Shown here: positions 1 through 8,583 of the stretch, one piece after another
Numbering within the stretch: the stretch's first letter is position 1
Layout of the letters: every line of letters begins with the position of its first letter
Assembly: GCA_007693855.1 (NCBI GenBank)
Contig: RECU01000057.1
Span: 1 to 51,606, forward strand
Reading direction: 5' to 3'
DNA length: 51,606 nucleotides
From: Gammaproteobacteria bacterium
GTDB taxonomy: Bacteria > Pseudomonadota > Gammaproteobacteria > Steroidobacterales > PWYM01
Notes under the pieces: model-generated
What the model was told of the DNA's origin: nothing
Databases searched by the model: none
Seen by the model: the letters and a program-made list of their open reading frames with translations, nothing else
Translations under genes and position numbers: made by a program

Positions 1-1482
1 GGGATAGAGCTTGCCGATCTGGAAGTGTGCGCCGCCGTGCTGGTGCATCAGGTCGATGATTGCCTGCTTCATCTCGGCAACGAGCTCACGACCCTCGGGG
101 TTCGGCGGGTAGACCGGCAACTGGGCCAGGTAGTCCGCCGGCACCATGCGCTCGCTGCAGGCGTTACGCTCGTCCTCCCAGTAAAACACCGGCTCATACA
201 GGAAGGCATTGGTGCTGACCGTCATGAACATCGCCCCGTAGGTCACCTTGTGGCGTTCCATGCGCTCGGCATGACGCGCGTAGAGGGCTTCCAGGTCACG
301 GCGGAAGGCCAGGGCGCGGGAGAACGGCAATACGCAGTGGATCGGCACCCAGCGCTCGCCCTTCGGGCCAAGCACGTTGTTGAACGGCGCGAACGGCATC
401 GCCTGCACGATGTTCGGAATCGTGTTGGCCGTCTCGGCGCCGAACCCGGCCACGGCCCGGCGCAGCGCTGCCGCCGAGGCCTTGGCCGCGGCGCGGTCGA
501 CACCCTCGACGATGTAATGCACGGAATAGTTTTCCGGCGACAGGAAGCGCTTGCCGGCAAGCCCCATGCGGACGACCTGGACCAGCCCGTCCAGCGGGTT
601 GCGGGAGGTCTTGAACACCGCCAGCGCCGCCGCCATGGCGTCCGAGGCACTGGCCTTGCCAAGCTGCCCCTGCTGCAGCTGGGGATCGAGCGCGAAGTTG
701 ATGGTGTTGAGGCCGAGCTTCGCCACCGCGGTCATGGCCTGGCGCATGCTGTCGAAGTCCGGAAACTTGAACGACAGGCCGATGAACTCGGGCGGCCGCT
801 CGATCAGCCGCAACGTCACCGCGGTCTTCAGGCCAAGCGCGCCGGCATCGCCGGTGAACAGCCCCGTCAGGTCCGGGCCGAAGTGGCGGAAGAAGGGTGT
901 GGATGTCTCCGTGCCCCAGGTGCCGGTGCGCAGCACCTGGCCGCCGGACAGCACGACCTCGACACCGAGCACCGACTCGGCCGAGACCCCGAAGGTGCCG
1001 GTTCCCCAGCTCACGCTGTTCTGCGAGATGCTGCCGCCGACTGTGGCATGCAGCCCGGAAAACGGGCCGTAAAAGGGGGTGCGCAGGCCCAGCGGCTTCA
1101 GCGCGTCATTGAGTTTCACCCAGGGCACGCCCGCCTGCACCGTGACATACATGTCCTCCTGGTTGATCTCGAGGATTTCGTCCATCCGCGAGGTGTCGAC
1201 CAGCAGGGAATGCTGCTCCGTGGGCAGGTAGCCGTCGGTGTAGGAGGCCCCACCGCCGCGGGGCACCAGGCTGGCGCCGTCGTCGGTCGCCAGCTTTGCC
1301 AGCTCGGCGACCTCCTCGAGGCTGCCGGGACGCACCACCGCCAGGGGGCGCTCGCGCGCCGAGTAGATGTCCGTGGAGTAAAAGGCGATCTCATCGGCAT
1401 CGGTGATCACGTGCTCGCTGCCGAGCAGCGCCGCCACACGTTCGACGAGCCCGACGGGCTCGTCCTGGGCTTGGGTCTGCAT
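1..1482 (-). CDS. FAD-linked oxidase (PCMH/VAO family), C-terminus cut off by the window edge
   Basis: The open frame starts at ATG 1482 and runs off the left edge without a stop, giving 494 codons. The N-terminal third has the VAO/PCMH FAD-binding pattern: VVRPGSLEEVAELAKLA, then PRGGGASYTDGY, then a GGSISQNS segment in the place where this fold usually carries the FAD pyrophosphate contact. The family oxidises hydroxy acids, alcohols or phenols; the substrate cannot be read from the sequence. GGAGGT lies 6 nt before ATG 1482 and supports that start over the in-frame ATG at 1497. It is divergent from the MFS operon at 1724, and a GACC-N4-GGTC palindrome lies between them. Confidence 0.85.
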   Translation of the reverse strand, partial: MQTQAQDEPVGLVERVAALLGSEHVITDADEIAFYSTDIYSARERPLAVVRPGSLEEVAELAKLATDDGASLVPRGGGASYTDGYLPTEQHSLLVDTSRMDEILEINQEDMYVTVQAGVPWVKLNDALKPLGLRTPFYGPFSGLHATVGGSISQNSVSWGTGTFGVSAESVLGVEVVLSGGQVLRTGTWGTETSTPFFRHFGPDLTGLFTGDAGALGLKTAVTLRLIERPPEFIGLSFKFPDFDSMRQAMTAVAKLGLNTINFALDPQLQQGQLGKASASDAMAAALAVFKTSRNPLDGLVQVVRMGLAGKRFLSPENYSVHYIVEGVDRAAAKASAAALRRAVAGFGAETANTIPNIVQAMPFAPFNNVLGPKGERWVPIHCVLPFSRALAFRRDLEALYARHAERMERHKVTYGAMFMTVSTNAFLYEPVFYWEDERNACSERMVPADYLAQLPVYPPNPEGRELVAEMKQAIIDLMHQHGGAHFQIGKLYP

Positions 1483-1632
1483 CCGTCTGACCTCCATCAG
1501 ATCACGCTGTGGCCGGCAGTGTTTCAGATCGACCCGCCGGACGGGAAAGGCTCAGCCCCCACTATCCACCTCGTGGACGGTCGATTCAATGCTTGGAAAA
1601 CCCAAGCAGCACCCATAACATGCTGAGATCCG

Positions 1633-1644
1633 GACCAGTCGGTC
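1633..1644. promoter_or_regulatory. GACC-N4-GGTC palindrome (candidate TetR operator)
   Basis: GACC-AGTC-GGTC lies between the divergent FAD oxidase and MFS operon. The same half-sites with the same 4-nt spacer occur at 47752, 48611 and 50619 near TetR genes. Seen directly; the operator role is inferred. Confidence 0.4.
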
Positions 1645-1661
1645 AACAGGAGCGGAGCAGC

Positions 1662-1718
1662 ATGCGCGGGAGCGGCGGCAGCACAGGCGTCGGTGACGCC
1701 CTGGCCTTGGGCGGCTGA
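1662..1718 (+). CDS. Possible 18-codon leader ORF
   Basis: ATG 1662 follows AGGAG by about 9 nt and encodes a Gly/Ser-rich 18-residue peptide ending 5 nt before the GTG of the MFS gene at 1724. That GTG has no good ribosome-binding site of its own, so the short ORF could couple its translation. It may equally be chance. Confidence 0.25.
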   Translation: MRGSGGSTGVGDALALGG

Positions 1719-1723
1719 GCGCT

Positions 1724-3073
1724 GTGGCCACCTCCGGACCGGTGCTCGCCGCGTCTCCCGGCCGTCCGGTCGACCTGCTCTCCCAGATCGGCTACGGCAG
1801 CGGCCAGGTCGCCGGTCAGGTGTTCCGCGACCTGCCCTCGCTGCTGCTGCTGTTCTTCATGACCTCCGTGCTGGGGATTCCGCCGGGCATCGCCGGGGCG
1901 GCCATTTTCGTACCGAAACTCCTCTGCGGCGTGGTGGGTGACATGCTGGTCGGCGTGCTCTCCGACCGCTGGCGCGCGCGTATCCCGCGGCGCGTGTGGC
2001 TGCTGGCCGGGGCGGCCGGGGCGCCGCTGGCGATGCTGCTGCTGTTCCATGTGCCCGCGCTGCCGATGGCCGGCCAGGTCGCGTGGATCATCGCCGCGTT
2101 TACACTCTACATGCTGGTGTTCGCGGTGTTCTCCGTCCCCTATCTCGCGATCGCCGGCGAGATGACCGACGACCCGCAGCAACGCACCGTCCTGATGGCC
2201 TGGCGGCTGGTGTTCTCGGCGATCGGCATTCTCACCGCAGGCGCCCTGGCCCCGGCCATCATCGACGCCGGCGGCGGCGGGCAGGCCGCCTACCAGAACA
2301 TGGCGATGGTGCTGGCGGTGATCTGCCCGGCGGCCCTGGTGGTGGCGTTTTTCGGCGCCCGCCGGGGGGCCGGGCGCAGCGGACTGGTCGAGGATCCCTC
2401 GCTGCGCCTGGCGATCAGCCTGCGCGAGGCGCTGCTGCTGCTGTCACGGCCGCGCTTTGCCGTGCTGGCCGGCGCGGCCATGCTGCAGTTGACCGGCGCG
2501 GGCATGGCCTATGCGTCGCTGCTGTATTTCCTGATGTACAACATGGGCCGGGATGACGCCTTCCAGCTCATCGGGCTGGTCGTGTTCCTGGCCTGCGCCG
2601 GCATCGTGCTTGCCCAACCGCTGTGGGTCGCCGTGTCGCGGCGCCTGGGCAAGATCCCCACCTACGTGATCGCAAGCCTGCTCTACGCCGGCTGCTACAC
2701 CGCCTGGTCGCTTTCCGCGGGGGCGCCGTTGTGGGTGATCTATGTGCTGGTGTTCGCCGGCGCCGTCGGCAATTCCGGCTGGGCCATGCTCGGTTTCTCG
2801 ATGCTCTCCGACATCGCCGGCGAGGACCGACAACATGCCGGCCTGTATTCAGCCGCCTGGATCGCCGTGGACAAGATCGCCTTCGCCCTGGGCGGCACGC
2901 TGCTGGTCGGGCTGGTGCTGGGCGCCTTTGGCTTCGACTCGGCGCGGGCGGTCGCGGGCCTCGAACAGTCGTCGCGCGCCCTGAGCGGCATCGTACTCAG
3001 CTTCGGCGTGCTGCCCGGGTTGCTGAACGTGGCCGGTGCGCTGCTGCTGTGGCGCCACGGACGCGAGCGTTGA
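1724..3073 (+). CDS. MFS transporter of the GPH (glycoside-pentoside-hexuronide cation symporter) type
   Basis: This 449-residue protein has about twelve hydrophobic segments. The first helix region (LLSQIGYGSGQVAGQVFRD) and the loop GVLSDRWRARIPRR match the GPH/MFS_2 pattern of cation-coupled symporters. Another loop, AGEMTDDPQQRT, is the usual conserved acidic loop of that family. The substrate is unknown. The GTG at 1724 is the only start giving the complete first helix. It is the first gene of a plus-strand run with a methyltransferase, a small protein and a second MFS transporter. Confidence 0.75.
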   Translation: MATSGPVLAASPGRPVDLLSQIGYGSGQVAGQVFRDLPSLLLLFFMTSVLGIPPGIAGAAIFVPKLLCGVVGDMLVGVLSDRWRARIPRRVWLLAGAAGAPLAMLLLFHVPALPMAGQVAWIIAAFTLYMLVFAVFSVPYLAIAGEMTDDPQQRTVLMAWRLVFSAIGILTAGALAPAIIDAGGGGQAAYQNMAMVLAVICPAALVVAFFGARRGAGRSGLVEDPSLRLAISLREALLLLSRPRFAVLAGAAMLQLTGAGMAYASLLYFLMYNMGRDDAFQLIGLVVFLACAGIVLAQPLWVAVSRRLGKIPTYVIASLLYAGCYTAWSLSAGAPLWVIYVLVFAGAVGNSGWAMLGFSMLSDIAGEDRQHAGLYSAAWIAVDKIAFALGGTLLVGLVLGAFGFDSARAVAGLEQSSRALSGIVLSFGVLPGLLNVAGALLLWRHGRER

Positions 3074-3198
3074 ACAGTTGAACCGCTGATCCGACAGGCG
3101 GTCACCGCCCCTGCCGGACAGGCCGCCTGCCGCAGCCGCGCATGCTACCTTTGTGGTTGGGGCTTGGTCACTCATCAGACGAACTGGAGGAGACACTC

Positions 3199-4431
3199 AT
3201 GGCCGGTGTCATGCTCAACACTTTCCAGCAGCTCGATCATCCCGTGCTGCCCAAAACCGACCACGACGAGCGGTCGCGACAGGAATTCAGCAAGAGCCTG
3301 AAGAACTGTGTCCAACAGAAGCTCCTGCCTGGACTGCAGACGGTCTACCAGGCACGGGCCGCGAAGAACTTCGAGAAAGCCGAGGGTCGCGCCCCGGAGA
3401 GCCGCCGCGACATCCGCAAGGCGATGGAGCGCGACACCTATTTCCAGCACTACATCAACATCAACCGCGTCGCCCAGGAGCTGATCTGGGAGTCGGTCAC
3501 CACGTCCATCGAGCGCCAGCTGCCCGAGTTGATCGATACCGCGAAGGCGTTGTCCGCCGCTTCGGGCGCGACGCTGTCGATCGATCCAGACTTCAAGCCA
3601 CCGCGCTACGCCACCGCCATCGACATCCACTGCATGCCAGGCGGCTATGCCGATGAATTCACCGAAGATGACGTGGCTGTGGCGGCGCTGTACGACCGCG
3701 GCGTCTATCTCTACGCCATGGGGTTCATCGGCCCCTATAACGACGATATGGGGCGCTCGGTCTGCAACTACCTGCAGCGCAACATGCCGGACTTCAAACC
3801 CACGCGCATTCTCGACATGGGCTGCTCGGTCGGCCACTCCACCGTGCCCTACAAGGAGCGCTTCCCGGATGCGGAGGTCTACGGCCTGGACGTCGGGGCA
3901 CCACTGGTGCGCTACGCGCATGCCCGGGCCAAGGGGCTGGGCCACGACGTGAACTTCGTGCTCGGTAACGCCGAACAGACCGATTTCGAGGACGAGAGCT
4001 TCGACCTCATCGTCAGCCACATCCTGCTGCACGAGACCTCGGGCAAGGCCATGCCGCGGATCTTCAAGGAATGCTACCGGCTGCTGAAGCCGGGCGGCGT
4101 GATGATCCACGCGGATCTTCCGCCCTTCACCAAGATGGACATCTTCTCGCAGTTCATCCTCGACCTGGAAACCTACTACAACAACGAGCCGTTCTGGGGC
4201 GCGATGCGTGAGGCCGACCAGATCGAACTGGCCGAGAAGGCGGGCTTCCGCCGTGAAGACGTGGCTTTCGATACCGCCCCCATGGCCATCCTCGAACTGG
4301 CCGCCGCGGCCCAGGCGGGCAACGCGGCAGCCGCGCTGGACCCTGACTCCAAGGAGTTCAAGAGCGGGGAGTTTGCCCCGGGCGGCGGCTGGGAAGTACT
4401 GATCGGGCGCAAGCCGGAGGTGCAGTCATGA
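3199..4431 (+). CDS. Class I SAM-dependent methyltransferase
   Basis: The 410-residue protein has an N-terminal helical domain of about 200 residues and a C-terminal Rossmann methyltransferase domain. Motif I is ILDMGCSVGHST, followed by the acidic strand VYGLDVG and the post-motif loop YRLLKPGGVMIHADLP. GGAGGAG stands 6 nt before ATG 3199, which favours this start over one 19 codons upstream. The stop overlaps the next gene by ATGA. The acceptor is unknown. The N-terminal domain has no feature I recognise and may define the substrate. Confidence 0.75.
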   Translation: MAGVMLNTFQQLDHPVLPKTDHDERSRQEFSKSLKNCVQQKLLPGLQTVYQARAAKNFEKAEGRAPESRRDIRKAMERDTYFQHYININRVAQELIWESVTTSIERQLPELIDTAKALSAASGATLSIDPDFKPPRYATAIDIHCMPGGYADEFTEDDVAVAALYDRGVYLYAMGFIGPYNDDMGRSVCNYLQRNMPDFKPTRILDMGCSVGHSTVPYKERFPDAEVYGLDVGAPLVRYAHARAKGLGHDVNFVLGNAEQTDFEDESFDLIVSHILLHETSGKAMPRIFKECYRLLKPGGVMIHADLPPFTKMDIFSQFILDLETYYNNEPFWGAMREADQIELAEKAGFRREDVAFDTAPMAILELAAAAQAGNAAAALDPDSKEFKSGEFAPGGGWEVLIGRKPEVQS

Positions 4432-4781
4432 GCGCGCAGGTCAAGGTACGCCGCGATGCCCGCGGCAAGCGCCCGCAGATCTATGGCGATCCCGTCAACG
4501 ACACCCTGATGTCGATGGTGATGGTGCTGGCGAGTGAACTCAATGTCACCCGCGACCGCCTCGACACCATCGAGCGGATCGCCGCCGAGAAAAAGCTGAT
4601 CCTGGGCGAGGAGATCGACGCCTACCAGCCCGACCAGGAAGTGCTGGTCGATCGCGAGCAGCGCCGCCAGGATTTCATGGATCGGCTGTTCTACCTGCTG
4701 CGCAAGGACATCACCGAACTCAGCGAACAGGACAGCGGCGAGCGCTACTCGGAAACACTCGAGGATATCGCGAAGAACTGA
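4428..4781 (+). CDS. Small conserved-looking protein, unknown function
   Basis: This 117-residue soluble protein starts at the ATG that overlaps the methyltransferase stop (ATGA), so the two are probably translationally coupled. It is highly charged and mostly helical, with a likely coiled-coil stretch at residues 35-60 (ELNVTRDRLDTIERIAAEKK). No signal peptide, membrane segment or metal motif is visible. Its position suggests an accessory or oligomerisation partner of the methyltransferase. I do not recognise a family. Confidence 0.6.
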   Translation: MSAQVKVRRDARGKRPQIYGDPVNDTLMSMVMVLASELNVTRDRLDTIERIAAEKKLILGEEIDAYQPDQEVLVDREQRRQDFMDRLFYLLRKDITELSEQDSGERYSETLEDIAKN

Positions 4782-4785
4782 CCCG

Positions 4786-6132
4786 GTGAGTCGCCAGGGG
4801 CGCCACGGCCAGGGGTTCTTCTACGGCTGGATCGTCTCCGGCGGGGCCACGCTGTCGTATTTCTTCACGAACGGCGTGGCCTATTACCTGCCGCAGAACC
4901 TGTTCCCGCGGCTGATCGAGGAGTTTGGCCTGACGGTCAGCCAGGTCAGCCTGGCCGGGGCGCTCACGTTCATGGTCGGCGGGCTGAGTGCGCCGCTGGC
5001 CGGCCTCCTGATCGACCGCTATGGCGCGGTCAAGGTGCTGCGCTGCGGCATCCTGGTGCTGGCGATCACCGCGACGCTCTATCCCTTCACCGCCAGCCTG
5101 TGGCAGCTCTACCTGCTGCACATGTTGTTCGGCGTGACCATGGTCAGCGCCGGGCTGATGATCAACGTCGTGCTGCTGTCGAACTGGTTCAACGTCAAGC
5201 GCGGCATGGTCATCGGCGTGCTGGTGGCCGGCTCCAGCCTCGCCGGCTTCATCCTGCCGAACCTGATCTCGGGGCTCGTCGCCAGCCCCGACTATGGCTG
5301 GCGCTGGGGCTTTGGCGTGGCCGCGGCACTGATCTGGCTGCTGCCGGTGCCGGCGGTATGGCTGTTCGTGCGGGAGAAGCCTGCCGATGTGGGCCAGTTC
5401 CCCGACGGCCTCGCCGAGCCGCCGCGCGGCCATGAAGATCCGGCTGCCCTGCCGGGCGTCACGCTCCGCGAGGCCATGCGCACGCAGACGTTGTGGGCCC
5501 TGGCGCTGGGGTCATTCTGCCTGTGGTTTTCCATCACCGCGGTGAACAGCCAGCTCACGCTGTTCCTCGAGCAGGAGGCAGGGCTTGCCATCCGCCAGGC
5601 CACGCTTTTCTACTCGCTGGTGCTCGGATTTTCCGTGGCCGGCAAGTTCCTGTTCGGCTGGCTGGCCGACCATCGGTCGAAACAGGAGGTGATGATCATC
5701 GCGAGCCTGGTGCTGCTCGCCGGCTGTCTGCTCCTGTTCCAGGTGCCTGGCGGGACGCTGATGCTGACCGACAGCGTAGCCCAGCTCGCGCTGTTCACGC
5801 TGGTGTACGGATTGGGCTTCGGCGGGGCCTTCACCATGATCCAGCTGGTCTGTATCGCCAGCTTCGGCCAGCGCGAACTCGGACGCATCCTCGGCCTGAT
5901 CATTTTCATCGACACCATCGGTGCGGTGCTCGGCATTGCCGGCATCGGCATGCTGCGGGACCTGACCGGCGACTACCTGCTGCCCTTCCTGATCGTGGCG
6001 GCGGTCGCCCTGGTGGGCGCCGTCAACATGTGGTTCGTCCGCCCCCTGGACTTCGCCGCCGCCGTCGAGACAGCCTCGCCCCCCCTGCCGGGGACCACCG
6101 CCCCGAGCAGCGGCACAGCCCCACGACACTGA
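4786..6132 (+). CDS. MFS transporter, OFA/monocarboxylate-type
   Basis: The 448-residue protein has twelve predicted membrane helices. The first helix begins GFFYGWIVSGGATLSYFF, as in oxalate/formate antiporter and monocarboxylate MFS proteins, and the loop LIDRYGAVKVLR is the MFS signature between helices 2 and 3. A hydrophilic loop of about 40 residues separates the two halves. The GTG at 4786 lies 4 nt after the previous stop, so the four genes from 1724 form one operon. The substrate is probably a carboxylate, but that is family-level inference. Confidence 0.7.
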   Translation: MSRQGRHGQGFFYGWIVSGGATLSYFFTNGVAYYLPQNLFPRLIEEFGLTVSQVSLAGALTFMVGGLSAPLAGLLIDRYGAVKVLRCGILVLAITATLYPFTASLWQLYLLHMLFGVTMVSAGLMINVVLLSNWFNVKRGMVIGVLVAGSSLAGFILPNLISGLVASPDYGWRWGFGVAAALIWLLPVPAVWLFVREKPADVGQFPDGLAEPPRGHEDPAALPGVTLREAMRTQTLWALALGSFCLWFSITAVNSQLTLFLEQEAGLAIRQATLFYSLVLGFSVAGKFLFGWLADHRSKQEVMIIASLVLLAGCLLLFQVPGGTLMLTDSVAQLALFTLVYGLGFGGAFTMIQLVCIASFGQRELGRILGLIIFIDTIGAVLGIAGIGMLRDLTGDYLLPFLIVAAVALVGAVNMWFVRPLDFAAAVETASPPLPGTTAPSSGTAPRH

Positions 6133-6181
6133 TCCGCCGCAGCGGCCGGCCGGTGTACGGACACGTGCCGCCAAAATCGCG

Positions 6182-6225
6182 TGTCAAGCTTGCAATACGT
6201 TCCGGGGTGTAATACAAAGTTTACA
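6182..6225 (+). promoter_or_regulatory. Paired PpsR/CrtJ boxes and promoter of the BCH2-type gene
   Basis: Two boxes lie in tandem: 6182-6199 (TGT-N12-ACG, one mismatch) and 6208-6225 (TGTAATACAAAGTTTACA, exact TGT-N12-ACA). The spacer is exactly 8 bp, the arrangement known for cooperative CrtJ binding. A sigma70-like promoter, TTGCAA at 6190-6195 with 17 bp to TACAAA at 6213-6218, lies inside the boxes, as expected for a repressor that blocks polymerase. Confidence 0.7.
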
Positions 6226-6249
6226 TTGTTTCGGGGGAGCTCCTTCACC

Positions 6250-7629
6250 ATGTGGCAGGCCATCAGAGCGATCTTCTGGACGTTGCGTATTGCCCTGCCC
6301 AAGGTCGCCACCGGCTGGATGTTTGCCCTGCTCACCATCGACTTCAACCGCGTGGCAATCTTCGAACTCGGTATCGCGGCGATCATCGTCACCGCATTGC
6401 TGTCGATCCACTATTTCATGGCGCCGTTCCAGGTGGTGATCGGGCGGATTGCCGACACCATGCCGCTGTTCGGTTACCGCCGCACCCCCTACCTGCTACT
6501 GGGCAGCATCACCGCCAGCCTGCTGTTCCTGGCGTTGCCGACGGTGACGATGGGCATGGGTACGGGCTCGGCCACCGCGATGCTGAGCGCGATCGTGCTG
6601 TTCACGCTGTTCGGCCTGTCGATGGCGGTGATCGCCGACACCTACCACTCGCTGCTCGCCGAAGTCACCACACCCGAGACCCGCGGTCTGGTGATTTCCG
6701 TGGTCTGGCTGGTGATGATCATGAGCACCATCCTCGCCACGGTAGTGATGAACATCGTGCGGCCGGAGTTCACCCCCGAGGCGATGCAGAATCTGTACAA
6801 CCTCACGCCGCTGATCGTGGTCGGCAGCACCTTGATCGGCGTCATCGGCATGGAACGGCGCATGAATGCCGCGCAGCTCGAAGAGGCCCGCTTGAAGGCC
6901 CGCTCGCTCGCGCCTCCTGGCAATCCGCTGATGTCCGCGATCAAGCTGCTTCAGCAGAACCCCCAGACCCGCGCCTTTTTCGCCTTCATCTCGCTGGCGA
7001 TGTTCTCGATCTTCCTGCAGGAAAACATCATCGAGGTGTTTGGCGCCGAAGTCTTCGCGATGTCGATCACCGAGACCTCCACCTTCCAGCGCTTCTGGGG
7101 CGGCGGCATCATGCTTGGGATGTTGCTCACAGGCGTCTTCAGCTACATCTTGAAAGTGTCGCGGAAAAAGCTGGTGATCACCGGCCTGGCCGGCACCGCC
7201 GCAGGCTTTGTGCTGCTCGGTGCCGTGTCGCTGCTCGAGATCTCAACGGCCGTGAAGCCCAGCCTGTTTGCGATGGGCCTGTTCATCGGCATGTTCAATG
7301 TGGGCGCGCTGGCATTGATGATGGAAATGACCGTCGCCGGTGCCACCGGCCTGTACATGGGCCTGTGGGGCACTGCCCAGGCGCTGGGCATGGGCATGTC
7401 CTCGGTGGGCAGTGGCGCCCTGCATACGTCGCTGATCGGTACTGGTCTGCTGGCCCCCAAATACGCCTATTTCGGCATTTTCATGATCGAGGCCGCTGGC
7501 TTGCTGATCGCCGGCTATATTCTCTACCGTGTCAATGTGCGTAAATTCGCCGCCAGCGCCAGCACCCCGGTCAACGTCGACCGAACGGCTGACGCACCGC
7601 TGCCAGCCGGCACTGCAGCGAGCGCCTGA
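6250..7629 (+). CDS. BCH2/PucC-family MFS transporter (photosynthesis-cluster type)
   Basis: The 459-residue, twelve-helix protein belongs to the PUCC/BCH2 branch of MFS proteins found only in phototrophs. Typical segments are FNRVAIFELGI at the N-terminus, FGYRRTPYLLLGS between helices 2 and 3, and MSITETSTFQRFWGGG in the middle loop. The branch is thought to move or deliver bacteriochlorophyll intermediates or light-harvesting polypeptides; the exact cargo is unsettled. ATG 6250 follows GGGGGAG by 11 nt and is preferred over an upstream in-frame start at 6181, which would lie in the PpsR boxes. In many clusters this gene sits between bchP and bchG; here it stands alone with its own PpsR-controlled promoter. 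Confidence 0.85.
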   Translation: MWQAIRAIFWTLRIALPKVATGWMFALLTIDFNRVAIFELGIAAIIVTALLSIHYFMAPFQVVIGRIADTMPLFGYRRTPYLLLGSITASLLFLALPTVTMGMGTGSATAMLSAIVLFTLFGLSMAVIADTYHSLLAEVTTPETRGLVISVVWLVMIMSTILATVVMNIVRPEFTPEAMQNLYNLTPLIVVGSTLIGVIGMERRMNAAQLEEARLKARSLAPPGNPLMSAIKLLQQNPQTRAFFAFISLAMFSIFLQENIIEVFGAEVFAMSITETSTFQRFWGGGIMLGMLLTGVFSYILKVSRKKLVITGLAGTAAGFVLLGAVSLLEISTAVKPSLFAMGLFIGMFNVGALALMMEMTVAGATGLYMGLWGTAQALGMGMSSVGSGALHTSLIGTGLLAPKYAYFGIFMIEAAGLLIAGYILYRVNVRKFAASASTPVNVDRTADAPLPAGTAASA

Positions 7630-7642
7630 CCCCCGCCTCCGA

Positions 7643-7669
7643 CCCTGCCCGGCCGCGCGCCGGGCAGGG
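7643..7669 (+). terminator. Strong hairpin after the BCH2-type gene
   Basis: A perfect 10-bp GC-rich stem (CCCTGCCCGG / CCGGGCAGGG) with a 7-nt loop begins 14 nt after the stop codon. There is no T-run, so it may act with Rho or protect the 3' end. Confidence 0.6.
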
Positions 7670-7707
7670 TATCATCGTGGCTTGAGTTCGATCGCGGATA
7701 CCGTCTT

Positions 7708-8544
7708 ATGAGTGGACAGCCTGGCCTGGATTACCGCTTCGATACCCGCGTCGCGGTGCAGTATGACGCGCTTCGCGGCCACCCTCCCGAGGTCTCGGGT
7801 GACATTGGCCGGGCCATCGCCTCGCAGATGGGCGACCACGCCCGGGTTCTCGAGCTCGGCGTAGGCACCGGGCGGATCGCCCTGCCGGTCGCTGCGGCCG
7901 GCTGCGAAGTCTATGGTGTCGATCTCTCGGCTCACATGCTCGCAGCACTGTCCAGGCGCATCGAAGCCGATGGTCTGGAGGGCATCCAACTGGCCCAGGC
8001 CGACATCACGGCGCTGCCCTTTCGTGAAGGGGTCTTCGATGGCGCGATGGCGGTACATGTGCTGCACCTGGTCGCCGACTGGGCAGGCGTACTCGCCCAG
8101 GTCAGCCGGTTGGTGCGGCCCGGCGGGACGCTCGTGCTCGGCCGTGACTGGGTCGATCCCGAGTCCTTCGCCGGCATGATCCGGAACTTTTTCCGCAAGA
8201 CGGTCGTGGAGGTGGGTACTGAAATGCTGCCGCCCGGCGCGACCGCAGCCGCCCCACCCAGCGGCGGTGCAGCCATCGTGAAGTCCCTGATGGAACTCGG
8301 CGCCAGGCCGGCGGGCGACGGCGAAGTCATCGGCGCCGAGTGGCGCACAGACCTCACCCCGCGGCAGGTCCTGGACGGCATCCGCTCCCGCGACGACGCG
8401 GAAAGCTGGGTGCTGCCAGACGACGTGCTCACCGAGACCATGCGCCGGCTGGATGCCTTCGCCGCGGCCCAGTGGCCCGACCTCGAAGCCCCGCAACCCG
8501 TCACGCGACGCTTCCTGCTGGGCGTTTTCCGCTTCGGCGGCTGA
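7708..8544 (+). CDS. Class I SAM-dependent methyltransferase
   Basis: The 278-residue protein carries motif I VLELGVGTGRIALP near residue 48, the acidic strand EVYGVDLS, and the post-motif VSRLVRPGGTLVLGRDWV. The pattern is that of methyltransferase_11/25 family enzymes acting on small molecules or quinone-like substrates. It lies 39 nt upstream of bchO and is probably cotranscribed with it, so a tetrapyrrole or quinone substrate is conceivable. It does not look like BchM. No ribosome-binding site is obvious. Confidence 0.7.
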   Translation: MSGQPGLDYRFDTRVAVQYDALRGHPPEVSGDIGRAIASQMGDHARVLELGVGTGRIALPVAAAGCEVYGVDLSAHMLAALSRRIEADGLEGIQLAQADITALPFREGVFDGAMAVHVLHLVADWAGVLAQVSRLVRPGGTLVLGRDWVDPESFAGMIRNFFRKTVVEVGTEMLPPGATAAAPPSGGAAIVKSLMELGARPAGDGEVIGAEWRTDLTPRQVLDGIRSRDDAESWVLPDDVLTETMRRLDAFAAAQWPDLEAPQPVTRRFLLGVFRFGG

Positions 8545-8583
8545 GGGCTTGCGCTTGGGGTTCCCGAGCCCACACCCGACATC

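Noticed and set aside
25-1626. 533-codon plus-strand open frame
   Set aside because: It is the antisense shadow of the FAD-linked oxidase; its Arg/His/Gly-rich composition and lack of any domain are typical of GC-rich shadows.
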